This document shows, in pieces, positions 1-7,170 of a stretch of DNA of 64,000 bases; the first letter of the stretch is position 1; the number at the start of each line of letters is the position of its first letter. The translations under genes and the position numbers were made by a program. The stretch spans positions 1 to 64,000 of the forward strand of contig NZ_NFJF01000005.1 of the NCBI RefSeq assembly GCF_002159735.1. Direction: 5' to 3'. The DNA is from Olsenella sp. An270. GTDB lineage: Bacteria; Actinomycetota; Coriobacteriia; Coriobacteriales; Atopobiaceae. The notes under the pieces were generated by a model. That model was not told the DNA's origin. It ran no database searches and saw only the letters and a program-made list of their open reading frames with translations.

Positions 1-159
1 CCGTGACTGTGGCAAGCCGGACGATGACGCGACCGAGCCTAACCCACGACGCCCAGGGGGCCAACTTCACGCGAGGGGTCTCAGCCGCTTCCCCTCATAT
101 CGTCTAGACCCCCTCCCGGACAAGGGGCGGGATTTCCGGACGAGCTCAGCAGGGGCCAG
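1..159. other. Intergenic region at window edge
   Basis: No coding frame is supported here. The stretch lies downstream of the MscS-like gene and contains a CTAG-centred palindrome (GTCTAGAC near 102) followed by one solitary copy of the 23-bp repeat that forms arrays elsewhere in the window. Confidence 0.6.
119..142 (-). repeat. Solitary copy of the 31-bp-period repeat family
   Basis: The segment begins GACAAGGGGCGGG and ends TTTCCGGA. This matches the inverted orientation of the unit found in the arrays near 5.2, 10.3, 16.6 and 20.8 kb. Here it stands alone, just past the stop codon of the minus-strand MscS-like gene, as the arrays also sit at gene 3' ends. Confidence 0.6.
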
Positions 160-924
160 CTACAGCGCGCTCGCAAGCCAAGGGCGCCCGGAGAGGGCAC
201 GCGCCAGACGGTCCTGGGCCGTCGAGAAGACCACGTCGGGCTTCACGTGCAGGCGAATCTCACCCTGCGTGCCATACGCGGAAAACGCCGAGAAGACCAC
301 GTCCGTCTCGAACGCCGGGTCGAGAAGGTCGGCGAGCTCGCGCGCGGCGACCTCGCAGCACTCGTCTGCCACGGCGCCCAGGTCGGCGCCCGGAACCACG
401 GCGATGGGCACGCCGCAGTAGCCGGCGCTCCAGTCGGTGATGCGCGTGAGGGCGGTCTTGGAGAGCACCGAGTTGGGGATGACCTCCTCGGCACCGCCGC
501 GCATGCGCACCGTGGTGCTGCGCCACGTGACATCGGTGACCTCGCCCGTCACGTCACCGACGGAGATGAGGTCGCCGGGCTGGACCGCCTTGCTCAGCAT
601 GAGGCTGATGCCGCCGATGATGTTGGAGATCGTGTCCTGCATGCCCAGGGAGACCGCGATGGACACCACGCCGAGGGCGGCGACAAAGCCCGCCGGGTCC
701 ACGCCAAAGACGGGCCGCATGACGCTGAGCAGGGCGAGCGCCCAGATGACGGCGCGCACGATGTTGATGAAGAGCGAGGCGCTCGGCAGATTGGAGGCGT
801 CCAGTACCTTGTGCATGAGGCGCACCACCACGCGCTGGATCACGAGCGCAATAGCCACCACCACGACGAGCGCAATGGCCTTGTCGAGCCAGCCGCCCGC
901 GTCTATGCCGATGAAGTGCTCCAT
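160..924 (-). CDS. MscS-family mechanosensitive channel
   Basis: Small-conductance mechanosensitive channel that would release solutes from the cytoplasm on hypo-osmotic shock. The protein (254 aa) has three hydrophobic segments in the first 105 residues. These are followed by the family signature (MQDTISNIIGGI, then AVQPGDLI) and a beta-rich C-terminal domain with the typical IPNS motif. Length fits the short MscS class. I chose the ATG at 924 because GAGAGG precedes it; a GTG at 969 would overlap hipA and has no ribosome site. Its start lies 16 bp after the hipA stop, so it may be co-transcribed with hipBA. Confidence 0.88.
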   Translation of the reverse strand: MEHFIGIDAGGWLDKAIALVVVVAIALVIQRVVVRLMHKVLDASNLPSASLFINIVRAVIWALALLSVMRPVFGVDPAGFVAALGVVSIAVSLGMQDTISNIIGGISLMLSKAVQPGDLISVGDVTGEVTDVTWRSTTVRMRGGAEEVIPNSVLSKTALTRITDWSAGYCGVPIAVVPGADLGAVADECCEVAARELADLLDPAFETDVVFSAFSAYGTQGEIRLHVKPDVVFSTAQDRLARALSGRPWLASAL

Positions 925-940
925 CACGTTCCTCTCGCCC

Positions 941-2236
941 TCACCCATTTCGACCGGAACAATACTCACTCAGTATTCCCACGCGAGACGCCATGGTATC
1001 GATAAGATCATCGGCAACGTAGGGGGTCGACTCGAGCACAGGGCCAAACTCCCCCTCACCGGCACGGCGGACTCCTTCCGCAAGCCCCTCTACGAGCGGC
1101 GCTGCCAGACGCCTGAGCGCCGAGTCCCTGATTCCCAGATCGGCGGCAAGCGCACGGAAGCTCTCAGGTGTCACCTTATCAATCGTTTGCGCACCCCCGA
1201 TGCGCATAGCAAGACGCCTTGGGTGTTTGGGGAAGTACGCCGTGCTCACGAGGTCGTACGCCGGCGCAAGGGAGACAAGCGCACCCCCCTCGCGATCGTT
1301 GCCCTCATGAAGGATCGAGAAGTTCTTGAGGTGGGCATCGCAGTTTCCCACGAGATAGTTGAGGCACGTCATCTGGGCGAGTCCCGCAACGTCACTCGCG
1401 GGCCTCAGGCCATGCCTCCTCAAAAGCTCCGCCATCCGACGGATGCTCCCACCTTCGAGCTCGGCGTACTTCGATCCCCCGCTGATTCCCAGAGCCTGCG
1501 CCATATCCTCCTGGTGGCGCCTGGAGACCGTCAGGCCCCCGTCCGCGAGGGACACGTCGCGGTCGAACCTCTCGACAGCAAGAACGGGATTCCCGTAACC
1601 CAGGAGCTCTACGTTCGCAACGTTCATTCCACACTGCTTTGCGGCGGTCATACATAGATACTCCACCTCCGGCAGATCGCGCAGGTGACTCGTCTTGAGG
1701 ACATGCGTGCTCGCGGACAGGCCGACGGGACGCAGCCATCGCCCGCTCGAAGCCGCTCCATAGTCGCGCGCGAGCGCCGTCTTAGACTGCGTGCCTGCGA
1801 GCGAGAGGCGCGTCGCAACATTCTCTCGAGCCACGCCGGGTTCATTGAGGAACATCCTGCGAAGATCATCCTCGTCGAGTGGTTCGTACTCCCCGACACC
1901 CAAGGGATGCTCGACGGGCCGGGCGAGCACCAGTACGTCTCCGATGCACTCCCTTCCGCAGGCAACCAGCAGCCCAACCCAGTCCTCTTCGGCCAAGCCA
2001 AGTTCGGAGGAAAGGACTGCCCGGGCGCGCCCCTCGGCGAGCAGCCCCTCGAAGTAGGGACGCATCTCCGCCTCGTTGAATTGCGCTGACCTCAGGGGTA
2101 GCGAGAGAGACAGCGGGGTGATCTCGGACAACCCGAGGTACGCGGCATTATACGAGAACGATGCCCCGTACTCATCGAGGGCTCCCACGAGAACCGCGGA
2201 CTCGCGTCTGAGCCTGTAGACGTATAAGCTTGCCAT
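941..2236 (-). CDS. hipA: HipA-family serine/threonine kinase toxin
   Basis: Toxin kinase of a HipBA module; in E. coli the HipA kinase phosphorylates glutamyl-tRNA synthetase and induces persistence. The protein (431 aa) has the short N-terminal subdomain, a glycine/serine loop LAGTQSKTALA near residue 150, and the kinase catalytic motif GNCDAHLKNFS near residue 300. The metal-binding APAYD motif follows. All key residues look intact, so it is probably active. The ATG at 2236 begins one base after the hipB stop (TGAGATG), which implies coupled translation. The ORF could extend upstream, but that would run inside hipB. Target specificity cannot be read from the sequence. Confidence 0.93.
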   Translation of the reverse strand: MASLYVYRLRRESAVLVGALDEYGASFSYNAAYLGLSEITPLSLSLPLRSAQFNEAEMRPYFEGLLAEGRARAVLSSELGLAEEDWVGLLVACGRECIGDVLVLARPVEHPLGVGEYEPLDEDDLRRMFLNEPGVARENVATRLSLAGTQSKTALARDYGAASSGRWLRPVGLSASTHVLKTSHLRDLPEVEYLCMTAAKQCGMNVANVELLGYGNPVLAVERFDRDVSLADGGLTVSRRHQEDMAQALGISGGSKYAELEGGSIRRMAELLRRHGLRPASDVAGLAQMTCLNYLVGNCDAHLKNFSILHEGNDREGGALVSLAPAYDLVSTAYFPKHPRRLAMRIGGAQTIDKVTPESFRALAADLGIRDSALRRLAAPLVEGLAEGVRRAGEGEFGPVLESTPYVADDLIDTMASRVGILSEYCSGRNG

Positions 2237-2237
2237 C

Positions 2238-2453
2238 TCAGCCCCTAGGCTCGGCAATAACGTCAATTCCCAGCATGGTCAGGACCCGCAGCGTCTTTCC
2301 GATTTCTGCCGAATCCTTGCCGTTCTCAAGCTGCGACAAAAAGGTGACGCCCACATCCGCGAGGCCGGCGAGCTCTGCTTGGGTCATCCCCTGACGCCGA
2401 CGCTCGCCGCGAATGACCGCCCCCAAATCTCTGACGCTTCTTATGCACGACAT
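2238..2453 (-). CDS. hipB: HipB-like XRE antitoxin and autorepressor
   Basis: Small helix-turn-helix protein (71 aa) that should bind HipA, neutralise it and repress the operon. The HTH runs about residues 12-60 (MTQAELAGLADVGVTFLSQLENGK). The C-terminus carries a beta strand GIDVIAEPRG like that of HipB. The ATG at 2453 is preceded by AAAGGAAG at good spacing; an in-frame upstream start would overlap an operator. Three palindromic operators lie immediately upstream, one covering the promoter spacer, which indicates strong autoregulation. Confidence 0.9.
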   Translation of the reverse strand: MSCIRSVRDLGAVIRGERRRQGMTQAELAGLADVGVTFLSQLENGKDSAEIGKTLRVLTMLGIDVIAEPRG

Positions 2454-2462
2454 GCTGCTTCC

Positions 2463-2480
2463 TTTATGCGTACGCATAAA
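2463..2480. promoter_or_regulatory. hipBA operator O1
   Basis: Perfect 18-bp palindrome TTTATGCGTACGCATAAA. It lies between the predicted transcription start and the hipB Shine-Dalgarno sequence. Identical to O2 and nearly identical to O3, with exactly 39 bp between successive starts. Confidence 0.8.
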
Positions 2481-2494
2481 CCTGCTCAAGCGCT

Positions 2495-2523
2495 ATGTTA
2501 GTTTATGCGTACGCATAAATCAA
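2495..2523 (-). promoter_or_regulatory. hipBA promoter with embedded operator
   Basis: On the minus strand a -35 box TTGATT (2518-2523) and a -10 box TAACAT (2495-2500) are separated by 17 bp. The spacer is almost entirely operator O2 (2502-2519), so a repressor bound there would exclude sigma factor directly. Confidence 0.65.
2502..2519. promoter_or_regulatory. hipBA operator O2
   Basis: Second perfect copy of the 18-bp palindrome, filling the spacer between the predicted -35 and -10 boxes of the hipBA promoter. Confidence 0.8.
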
Positions 2524-2540
2524 CGGCTGACATGCCGGAA

Positions 2541-2558
2541 CTTATGCGAACGCATAAA
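2541..2558. promoter_or_regulatory. hipBA operator O3
   Basis: Third copy, CTTATGCGAACGCATAAA, with two changes from O1 and O2. It lies upstream of the -35 box and only about 30 bp from the end of pcrA, which reads toward it. Confidence 0.72.
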
Positions 2559-2584
2559 TGATACGAAGAGACTGCCCCTTTGCA

Positions 2585-5047
2585 TCACCCCTCGATCTTG
2601 ACGATGGGCGCAAAGCCCTTGAGCAGCTTCTTCGTCTTGCCGGTTCGCGTGAACTTGACCTCGATCGTGTCGCCGGAGGCGGCGATGACCACGCCGGGGC
2701 CAAAGGTCTTGTGCGAGACGTGGTCGCCGGGCGAGAAGGACGCGGCGGCGCGGGCCGCATCCGGCCTGGGCCCCGCGGGCGCCGGGCGAGAGGGGCCGCC
2801 GCCCGTGGAGCGCGTGCGCGAGCCGAAGACGTGGCCGCCGTAGACCTCGGAGCCGCGCCCGCTGCCGAACGTCCCGTGGCGGTCGCCGCGCTTCTCCCAG
2901 CCCACGCCGGAAAAGCCCGACGAGCCCACGCCCACGCGCTCGACGTCGGCCTCGGGAATCTCCCGCAGGAAGCGGCTCGGAGCGTTGGCGGCGACGGAGC
3001 CAAAGGTGCGGCGCGTGGTGGCATGCGTGAGGTAGAGCCGCTTGCGGGCGCGCGTGATGGCCACGTACGCCAGGCGCCGCTCCTCTTCCACGCTCGCCTC
3101 GTCGCTGTCGTAGGAGGCGTGCGGGAAGATGCCCTCCTCCATGCCGGCCACGAACACGACCGGAAACTCGAGGCCCTTCGCGGAGTGGATCGTCATCATC
3201 GTGACGGCGTGCGTCTGGCCGGCGAGCGAGTCGAGGTCGGAGCGCAGGGCGAGCCACTCGATGAGCGCCGGCAGCTTCTCCGAGGCAACGGGTGGCCTGA
3301 CGCCCGGGGCGTTGCCCCCGAGCTCAGCGCTCGCTTCGCTCGCTCGCTGCGCGAAATCGCTCTGGGGCAACGCCCCGGGCGTCAGGCCCTCGGGCTCGAG
3401 CGCTCCCGCCGCGCGGAGCTGCGCGAGGCTCTCGAGCGTCTCGACGGCGTCGTGGGTCTCGTCGAACTCGGCGGCGACGCCAAGGAACTCGCGAATGTTC
3501 TCTATGCGGCCGTCGGCCTCCACGGAGTGCTCGGCCTCGAGCGCGCGCACGAGGCCCGCGCGGTCCACGATGGCCTCGACCACGTCGGCGAGCTCGCCGG
3601 TGAAGTGGCGCGCCGCCTCGATCACGCCGGTGAACTCAGCCAGCGCGCCGCGCACCTTGGCGCCGAGCAGGCCCTGCTCGGCGATCGCCATCTGGCAGGC
3701 CGAGAAGAACGAGATGCGCTCGTCGGCCGCCAGCTCGCGGATCTTGGCGATGGACGTGGTGCCGATGCCGCGGCGCGGCGTGTTGACCACGCGCAGAGCC
3801 GCCACGTCGTCGTCGGGGTTCACGACGAGCTTGAGGTAGGCCATGACGTCGCGGACCTCGGCGCGGTCAAAGAAGCGCGTGCCGCCCACGATCTTGTACG
3901 GCACTCCCGCGCGCAGGAACATGTCCTCGAGGATGCGCGACTGCGCGTTGGTGCGGTAGAAGACGGCCATGTCGTCGTAGCTCGTGCCGCCGTCGTGGAG
4001 CCGCTCGATCTCCGAGCCAATCCAGCGCCCCTCGTCGCGCTCGTCCGCTGCCTGGAACACCTGGATCTTCTCGCCGTCGCCGGCGTCGGTGAACAGGCGC
4101 TTGGGCTTGCGGCGGGCGTTGTTGGCCACGACGGCGTTGGCCGCCGCCAGGATGTGGCCCGTGGAGCGGTAGTTCTGCTCGAGGCGCACCACGCGGGCGT
4201 CGGGGTAGTCCTTCTCGAAGTCCAGGATGTTCTGGATGTCGGCGCCGCGCCAGCTGTAGATGGACTGGTCGTCGTCGCCCACGACCATGAGGTTGCGGTA
4301 GCGCGCGGCGAGCAGGTTGGTGATCGCGTACTGGACGTGGTTGGTGTCCTGGTACTCGTCCACGCTGATCTGGCGGAAGCGGTCCTGGTAGCGCTCCAGG
4401 ACCTCGGGGCGCTTGGAGAGCAGCTCGAAGGTCTTGACCAGCAGGTCGTCGAAGTCCATCGCGTTGGCGCGCGCGAGGCGGCGGTCCAGCTCGCGGTAGA
4501 CGCGCCCCGCGGCGCGGTCTGCCGGGTTTGAGGAGCTCGCCAGCTCGTCCGGACCCACCATCGCGTTCTTTGCGGCGGAGATCTTGGCGCGCACCGAGTT
4601 CATCGGGAACTGCTTCTGGTCCAGGTCGAGGTCGGCCATGATGGTCTTGACCAGGCGGCGCGAGTCGTCGTCATCGTAGATCGTGAAGTTGGGGCGGTAG
4701 CCCACGAGCTCGCCGTCCTCGCGCAGGATGCGCACGCACATGGCGTGGAAGGTGCAGACCCACATGCCGCGCGTGCCGTACGGGAGCAGGGCCTCCAGGC
4801 GCTCGCGCATCTCGGCCGCGGCCTTGTTGGTGAACGTGATGGCCAGGACCTGCCAAGGGCGCACGCCCTCGTCGGCGATCATGTGCGCGATGCGGTACGT
4901 GAGCACGCGCGTCTTGCCCGAGCCCGCGCCCGCGAGCACGAGCAGCGGGCCGCGCGTGCACTCCACGGCCTCGCGCTGGGCCGGATTGAGGCCCTCCAGG
5001 TCCACGGTCGGCGCCGGGGCAAACAGGGTCTGCTGGTCGCTCGTCAT
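2585..5047 (-). CDS. pcrA: ATP-dependent DNA helicase PcrA/UvrD
   Basis: Superfamily 1 3'-5' helicase for replication restart and nucleotide-excision repair (820 aa). Visible motifs are the Q-motif NPAQREAVECTRGPLLVLAG, Walker A AGAGSGKT near residue 40, the DEYQDTN Walker B, GDDDQSIYSWRGA, QNYRST, MTIHSAKGLEFPVVF and VAITRARKRLYL. The C-terminal tail is Gly/Arg-rich and ends in the Tudor-like GDHVSHKTFGPGVV segment. Residues about 554-585 are encoded by a 95-bp palindromic element absent from usual PcrA. Together with flanking low-complexity residues it makes a long insert between the FLGVAAEF and IEWLALRSDLDSL segments. The start has GAGAGG upstream. Confidence 0.95.
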   Translation of the reverse strand: MTSDQQTLFAPAPTVDLEGLNPAQREAVECTRGPLLVLAGAGSGKTRVLTYRIAHMIADEGVRPWQVLAITFTNKAAAEMRERLEALLPYGTRGMWVCTFHAMCVRILREDGELVGYRPNFTIYDDDDSRRLVKTIMADLDLDQKQFPMNSVRAKISAAKNAMVGPDELASSSNPADRAAGRVYRELDRRLARANAMDFDDLLVKTFELLSKRPEVLERYQDRFRQISVDEYQDTNHVQYAITNLLAARYRNLMVVGDDDQSIYSWRGADIQNILDFEKDYPDARVVRLEQNYRSTGHILAAANAVVANNARRKPKRLFTDAGDGEKIQVFQAADERDEGRWIGSEIERLHDGGTSYDDMAVFYRTNAQSRILEDMFLRAGVPYKIVGGTRFFDRAEVRDVMAYLKLVVNPDDDVAALRVVNTPRRGIGTTSIAKIRELAADERISFFSACQMAIAEQGLLGAKVRGALAEFTGVIEAARHFTGELADVVEAIVDRAGLVRALEAEHSVEADGRIENIREFLGVAAEFDETHDAVETLESLAQLRAAGALEPEGLTPGALPQSDFAQRASEASAELGGNAPGVRPPVASEKLPALIEWLALRSDLDSLAGQTHAVTMMTIHSAKGLEFPVVFVAGMEEGIFPHASYDSDEASVEEERRLAYVAITRARKRLYLTHATTRRTFGSVAANAPSRFLREIPEADVERVGVGSSGFSGVGWEKRGDRHGTFGSGRGSEVYGGHVFGSRTRSTGGGPSRPAPAGPRPDAARAAASFSPGDHVSHKTFGPGVVIAASGDTIEVKFTRTGKTKKLLKGFAPIVKIEG
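3294..3388. repeat. Palindromic element inserted in the pcrA coding sequence
   Basis: The arms at 3294-3318 and 3364-3388 are perfect 25-bp inverted complements (left arm starts GGCCTGACGCCCGGGG), around a 45-nt loop. The element is read through in frame, giving LTPGALPQS at one side and GNAPGVRP at the other. The loop contains GCTCAGCGCTCGCT, also found (reverse complement) in the loop of the hairpin at 33412-33492. It therefore looks like a dispersed palindrome tolerated as a protein insert. Confidence 0.8.
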
Positions 5048-5393
5048 TCTCGATGTTCCTCTCGCCGTCTTTTCGCCCTATGAGTGTAGCGGCAAGCCCG
5101 GACGCAAAACAGGACGGGGCGAGAAGAACACGACCGCGGGTGACCTTCCGGGAATCGCAGGGGCTGTCTTGGGGGCTTCTAGGATTTCCCGCCCTTGTCA
5201 TGCCGGCTTCTAGGAATTCGGGCCCTTGTCGTCCAACGTTCCGGAAATCCGGGCCCTTGTCTGCACTGTGTCTAGAAAGACGGGGTTTTGCACGGCGAGA
5301 AGAACCCGCCGCCGTACAAGGGCGGCAATTCCTAGGCGTCCCCAAGACAAACCCGGCGATTCCTAGACGGGAAGACGCCTCTGGAAGCGCCGG
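5048..5393. other. Intergenic region holding repeat array B
   Basis: The 346 bp between pcrA and marR hold no credible gene. Almost the whole centre is the 31-bp-period repeat array. The pcrA-proximal 100 bp should carry its promoter, but no clear boxes were recognised. Confidence 0.6.
5146..5367. repeat. 31-bp-period inverted repeat array B
   Basis: Direct units start at 5146, 5177, 5208, 5239 and 5270; inverted units start at 5314 and 5345. Typical direct units begin TTCTAGGAA and end GCCCTTGTC (23 bp), separated by 8-bp variable spacers. The turn between the two halves contains GGGGTTTTGCACGG and GAGAAGAACCCGCC, and the same centre recurs in reverse in array C. It lies between the stop of the MarR gene and the start of pcrA. 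Confidence 0.85.
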
Positions 5394-5840
5394 CTACTTC
5401 TTGGGCCCTCCGAAGATGTCGTCCTTGTTGTAGGTGATGCTGTAGGCAGTCTCGAGACCCTTGAGCAGCTCGCGGGCATCGTGCTCGCCCATCTTGCTCA
5501 ACGTGGCGGCAAGGCTCGAGACGCCGTCGGTGTGACGGTCCTGGGCATGACGGCGCCCCTCCTCGGTGCAGCGCGCGATCACGCGACGGCGATCCTTGGC
5601 ATCGGGGATGCGCTCGACGTAGCCCTTGCTCTCCAGAGAATCAAGGATGCGGGTCATGCGGGGACGCGTGTAACCGAGCTTCTCCGCCAGGTCGGACGGG
5701 CTCAGGCCATCCTCGTGTCGGGAGAGGTACTCAAGAACGGGATCCTCGCCCATTGACATGCCGTAGGCCGTACCGATGGCGCCCTTCGCAACGCCCCGCG
5801 AGTACATGATGAGCTTTCTGGCGGCGTCCTCGTAGTCCAT
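5394..5840 (-). CDS. MarR-family transcriptional regulator
   Basis: Winged-helix DNA-binding protein (148 aa), last gene of the PTS/HAD cluster. The recognition region LSPSDLAEKLGYTRPRMTRI and the wing (RIPDAKDRRRVI) are clear near residues 45-85. I chose the ATG at 5840; the frame stays open upstream with a Cys-rich stretch (CASCLEEGSRC) but offers no in-frame ATG, GTG or TTG before the HAD gene. The 112-bp gap upstream contains a 15-bp motif also found before the PTS operon, so it may regulate both itself and the PTS. The ligand is unknown. Confidence 0.85.
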   Translation of the reverse strand: MDYEDAARKLIMYSRGVAKGAIGTAYGMSMGEDPVLEYLSRHEDGLSPSDLAEKLGYTRPRMTRILDSLESKGYVERIPDAKDRRRVIARCTEEGRRHAQDRHTDGVSSLAATLSKMGEHDARELLKGLETAYSITYNKDDIFGGPKK

Positions 5841-5907
5841 CTTCTCGCAGCGCGACCCCTCCTCGAGGCAAGACGCACACGTTGCCCCGTCAGTTCGATA
5901 TGACTGA

Positions 5908-5922
5908 TTAATGGTAGCAACT
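5908..5922. promoter_or_regulatory. Candidate MarR operator upstream of marR
   Basis: TTAATGGTAGCAACT differs at one base from TTAACGGTAGCAACT at 10092-10106 upstream of the mannose-PTS operon. The shared motif suggests one regulator acts at both sites; the adjacent MarR protein is the obvious candidate. Confidence 0.45.
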
Positions 5923-5952
5923 TCTTGCGAGATTGGCACGTCTTTCTCCCCC

Positions 5953-6759
5953 TCACACAAACGAGAAAACAGCTTCCGCGAGGCCGTCGTGCTCGTTGTC
6001 GAGCCAGGTGACTCGTGTGGCGGCGGCCCGCACCTCGGCGGGTGCGTTTGCCATCGCCCAGCTCTCCCCCACGGCATCGAACATGGCCACATCGTTTCTT
6101 CCGTCGCCGAAGGCGGCCGCATCCGCGGCGTCCACGCCCAGGTGCCGGCATACGGCCTCGATGCCCTCGGCCTTGCTCACCTGTCCGTCCATGACCTCGC
6201 AGAGGATGGGGGACGAGCGCACGACCGTGAGGCTGGGGAAGGCCGCGCCCACCACGCGCTCGACGCGTTCGATCGAGGCGCTCTCACCCACGAGCAGGAG
6301 CTTGTGCAGCCCACGCTCGGAAAAGTGCTCCTCGATCTCGCCCTCCGTTGACGTCACGCCCACGATCTTCTCCTCGCGCCGGACGCGTGGGTCCGAGCGA
6401 TCGCTCGTCACCCAAGCGTGGTATCCATACGCCATGCAGCAGACGTCGGGAGCCTCGCACGCCACGAAGTCGCGCACCTCGAGCGCGCAGCCGATGCCGA
6501 TGGGTCGGCTCAGGAGCTCGGCCCCGTCGCCGTCGAGCACGTAGGCGCCGCCGTAGCACACGACGGGACCGACGTTGCCGAGCGTCCGACGGATCTCGAC
6601 GAGCGCCTCGGGCATGCGGGCAGAGACGAGCACGAGCGGAATCCCGCGCTCTTCCAGCATGTGCGCCGCCGCGACCGTGCGGGGGCTCACGCGGTGGTCT
6701 TTGTCGAGCAGGGTCCCGTCCACGTCCGAGAACACCGCGGAGGGAAGGGCGTCCGTCAT
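5953..6759 (-). CDS. Cof-type HAD-IIB phosphatase
   Basis: HAD-superfamily sugar-phosphate phosphatase (268 aa). Motif I FSDVDGTLLDKD is near residue 10, motif II LVSARMPE near residue 45, and motif IV FGDGRNDVAMF near residue 215. The large C2 cap between motifs II and III marks subfamily IIB. Its start overlaps the stop of the preceding small membrane gene by 4 bp, placing it in the PTS operon. It could dephosphorylate excess sugar phosphate produced by that transporter; substrate is inferred from context only. Confidence 0.87.
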   Translation of the reverse strand: MTDALPSAVFSDVDGTLLDKDHRVSPRTVAAAHMLEERGIPLVLVSARMPEALVEIRRTLGNVGPVVCYGGAYVLDGDGAELLSRPIGIGCALEVRDFVACEAPDVCCMAYGYHAWVTSDRSDPRVRREEKIVGVTSTEGEIEEHFSERGLHKLLLVGESASIERVERVVGAAFPSLTVVRSSPILCEVMDGQVSKAEGIEAVCRHLGVDAADAAAFGDGRNDVAMFDAVGESWAMANAPAEVRAAATRVTWLDNEHDGLAEAVFSFV

Positions 6760-7079
6760 GAGTTGCTCGCCCCCTCGCCCTTCTCGTCCAGGTCAACGCC
6801 CGCAGCGGCGAGGATGTTCCTGACGTTCCTCTTTGCGTTGGTCGTTCCGACCTTGAGGACCGCGGAGACGATTGCCCCGAGGACGAGAAGGACCACGCCC
6901 AGCACGCCGAAGCCAGTCCCTCCCCCGCCATAGAAGCCCCAGTAGCCCAGGATGAACCCAACCGCGACGAGCGAGTAGCCGATCCGCAGCCACACGTTCA
7001 GGCGCTGGATGGCATCGGTCTGGAGCTTGGCCTCCCTGACGAGGTCCTCACGAGTCCAGTTTGAGGTGTCGAGTGCCAT
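6756..7079 (-). CDS. Small membrane protein of the PTS operon, function unknown
   Basis: A 107-aa protein I do not recognise. After a charged N-terminus it has two adjacent hydrophobic helices (about residues 33-50 and 56-76) joined by a glycine-rich turn GGGGTGFG. A basic segment and an acidic tail (DLDEKGEGASNS) follow. It overlaps the HAD gene by 4 bp and follows EIID after a strong hairpin, so it may be produced at a different level from the transporter. It could be an accessory subunit or just a co-transcribed passenger. Confidence 0.75.
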   Translation of the reverse strand: MALDTSNWTREDLVREAKLQTDAIQRLNVWLRIGYSLVAVGFILGYWGFYGGGGTGFGVLGVVLLVLGAIVSAVLKVGTTNAKRNVRNILAAAGVDLDEKGEGASNS

Positions 7080-7102
7080 GGGTTCCTCTTCTCTAGGGAT
7101 AT

Positions 7103-7136
7103 GCCCGGGTCGCAGGGGATGACCTGCGGCCCGGGC
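7103..7136 (-). terminator. Intercistronic hairpin after EIID
   Basis: Arms 7103-7116 (GCCCGGGTCGCAGG) and 7123-7136 (CCTGCGGCCCGGGC) pair at 13 of 14 positions around a 6-nt loop. No U-tract follows, so it more likely stabilises or partly terminates the PTS messenger than fully ends it. Confidence 0.5.
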
Positions 7137-7170
7137 TGAAAGGGGGGCTGTTGCGAGCAGGCTGCAGGCC

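Noticed and set aside
5146-5367. Possible CRISPR array
   Set aside because: Spacers are only 8 bp, units are degenerate, half are inverted, and no cas genes are in the window.
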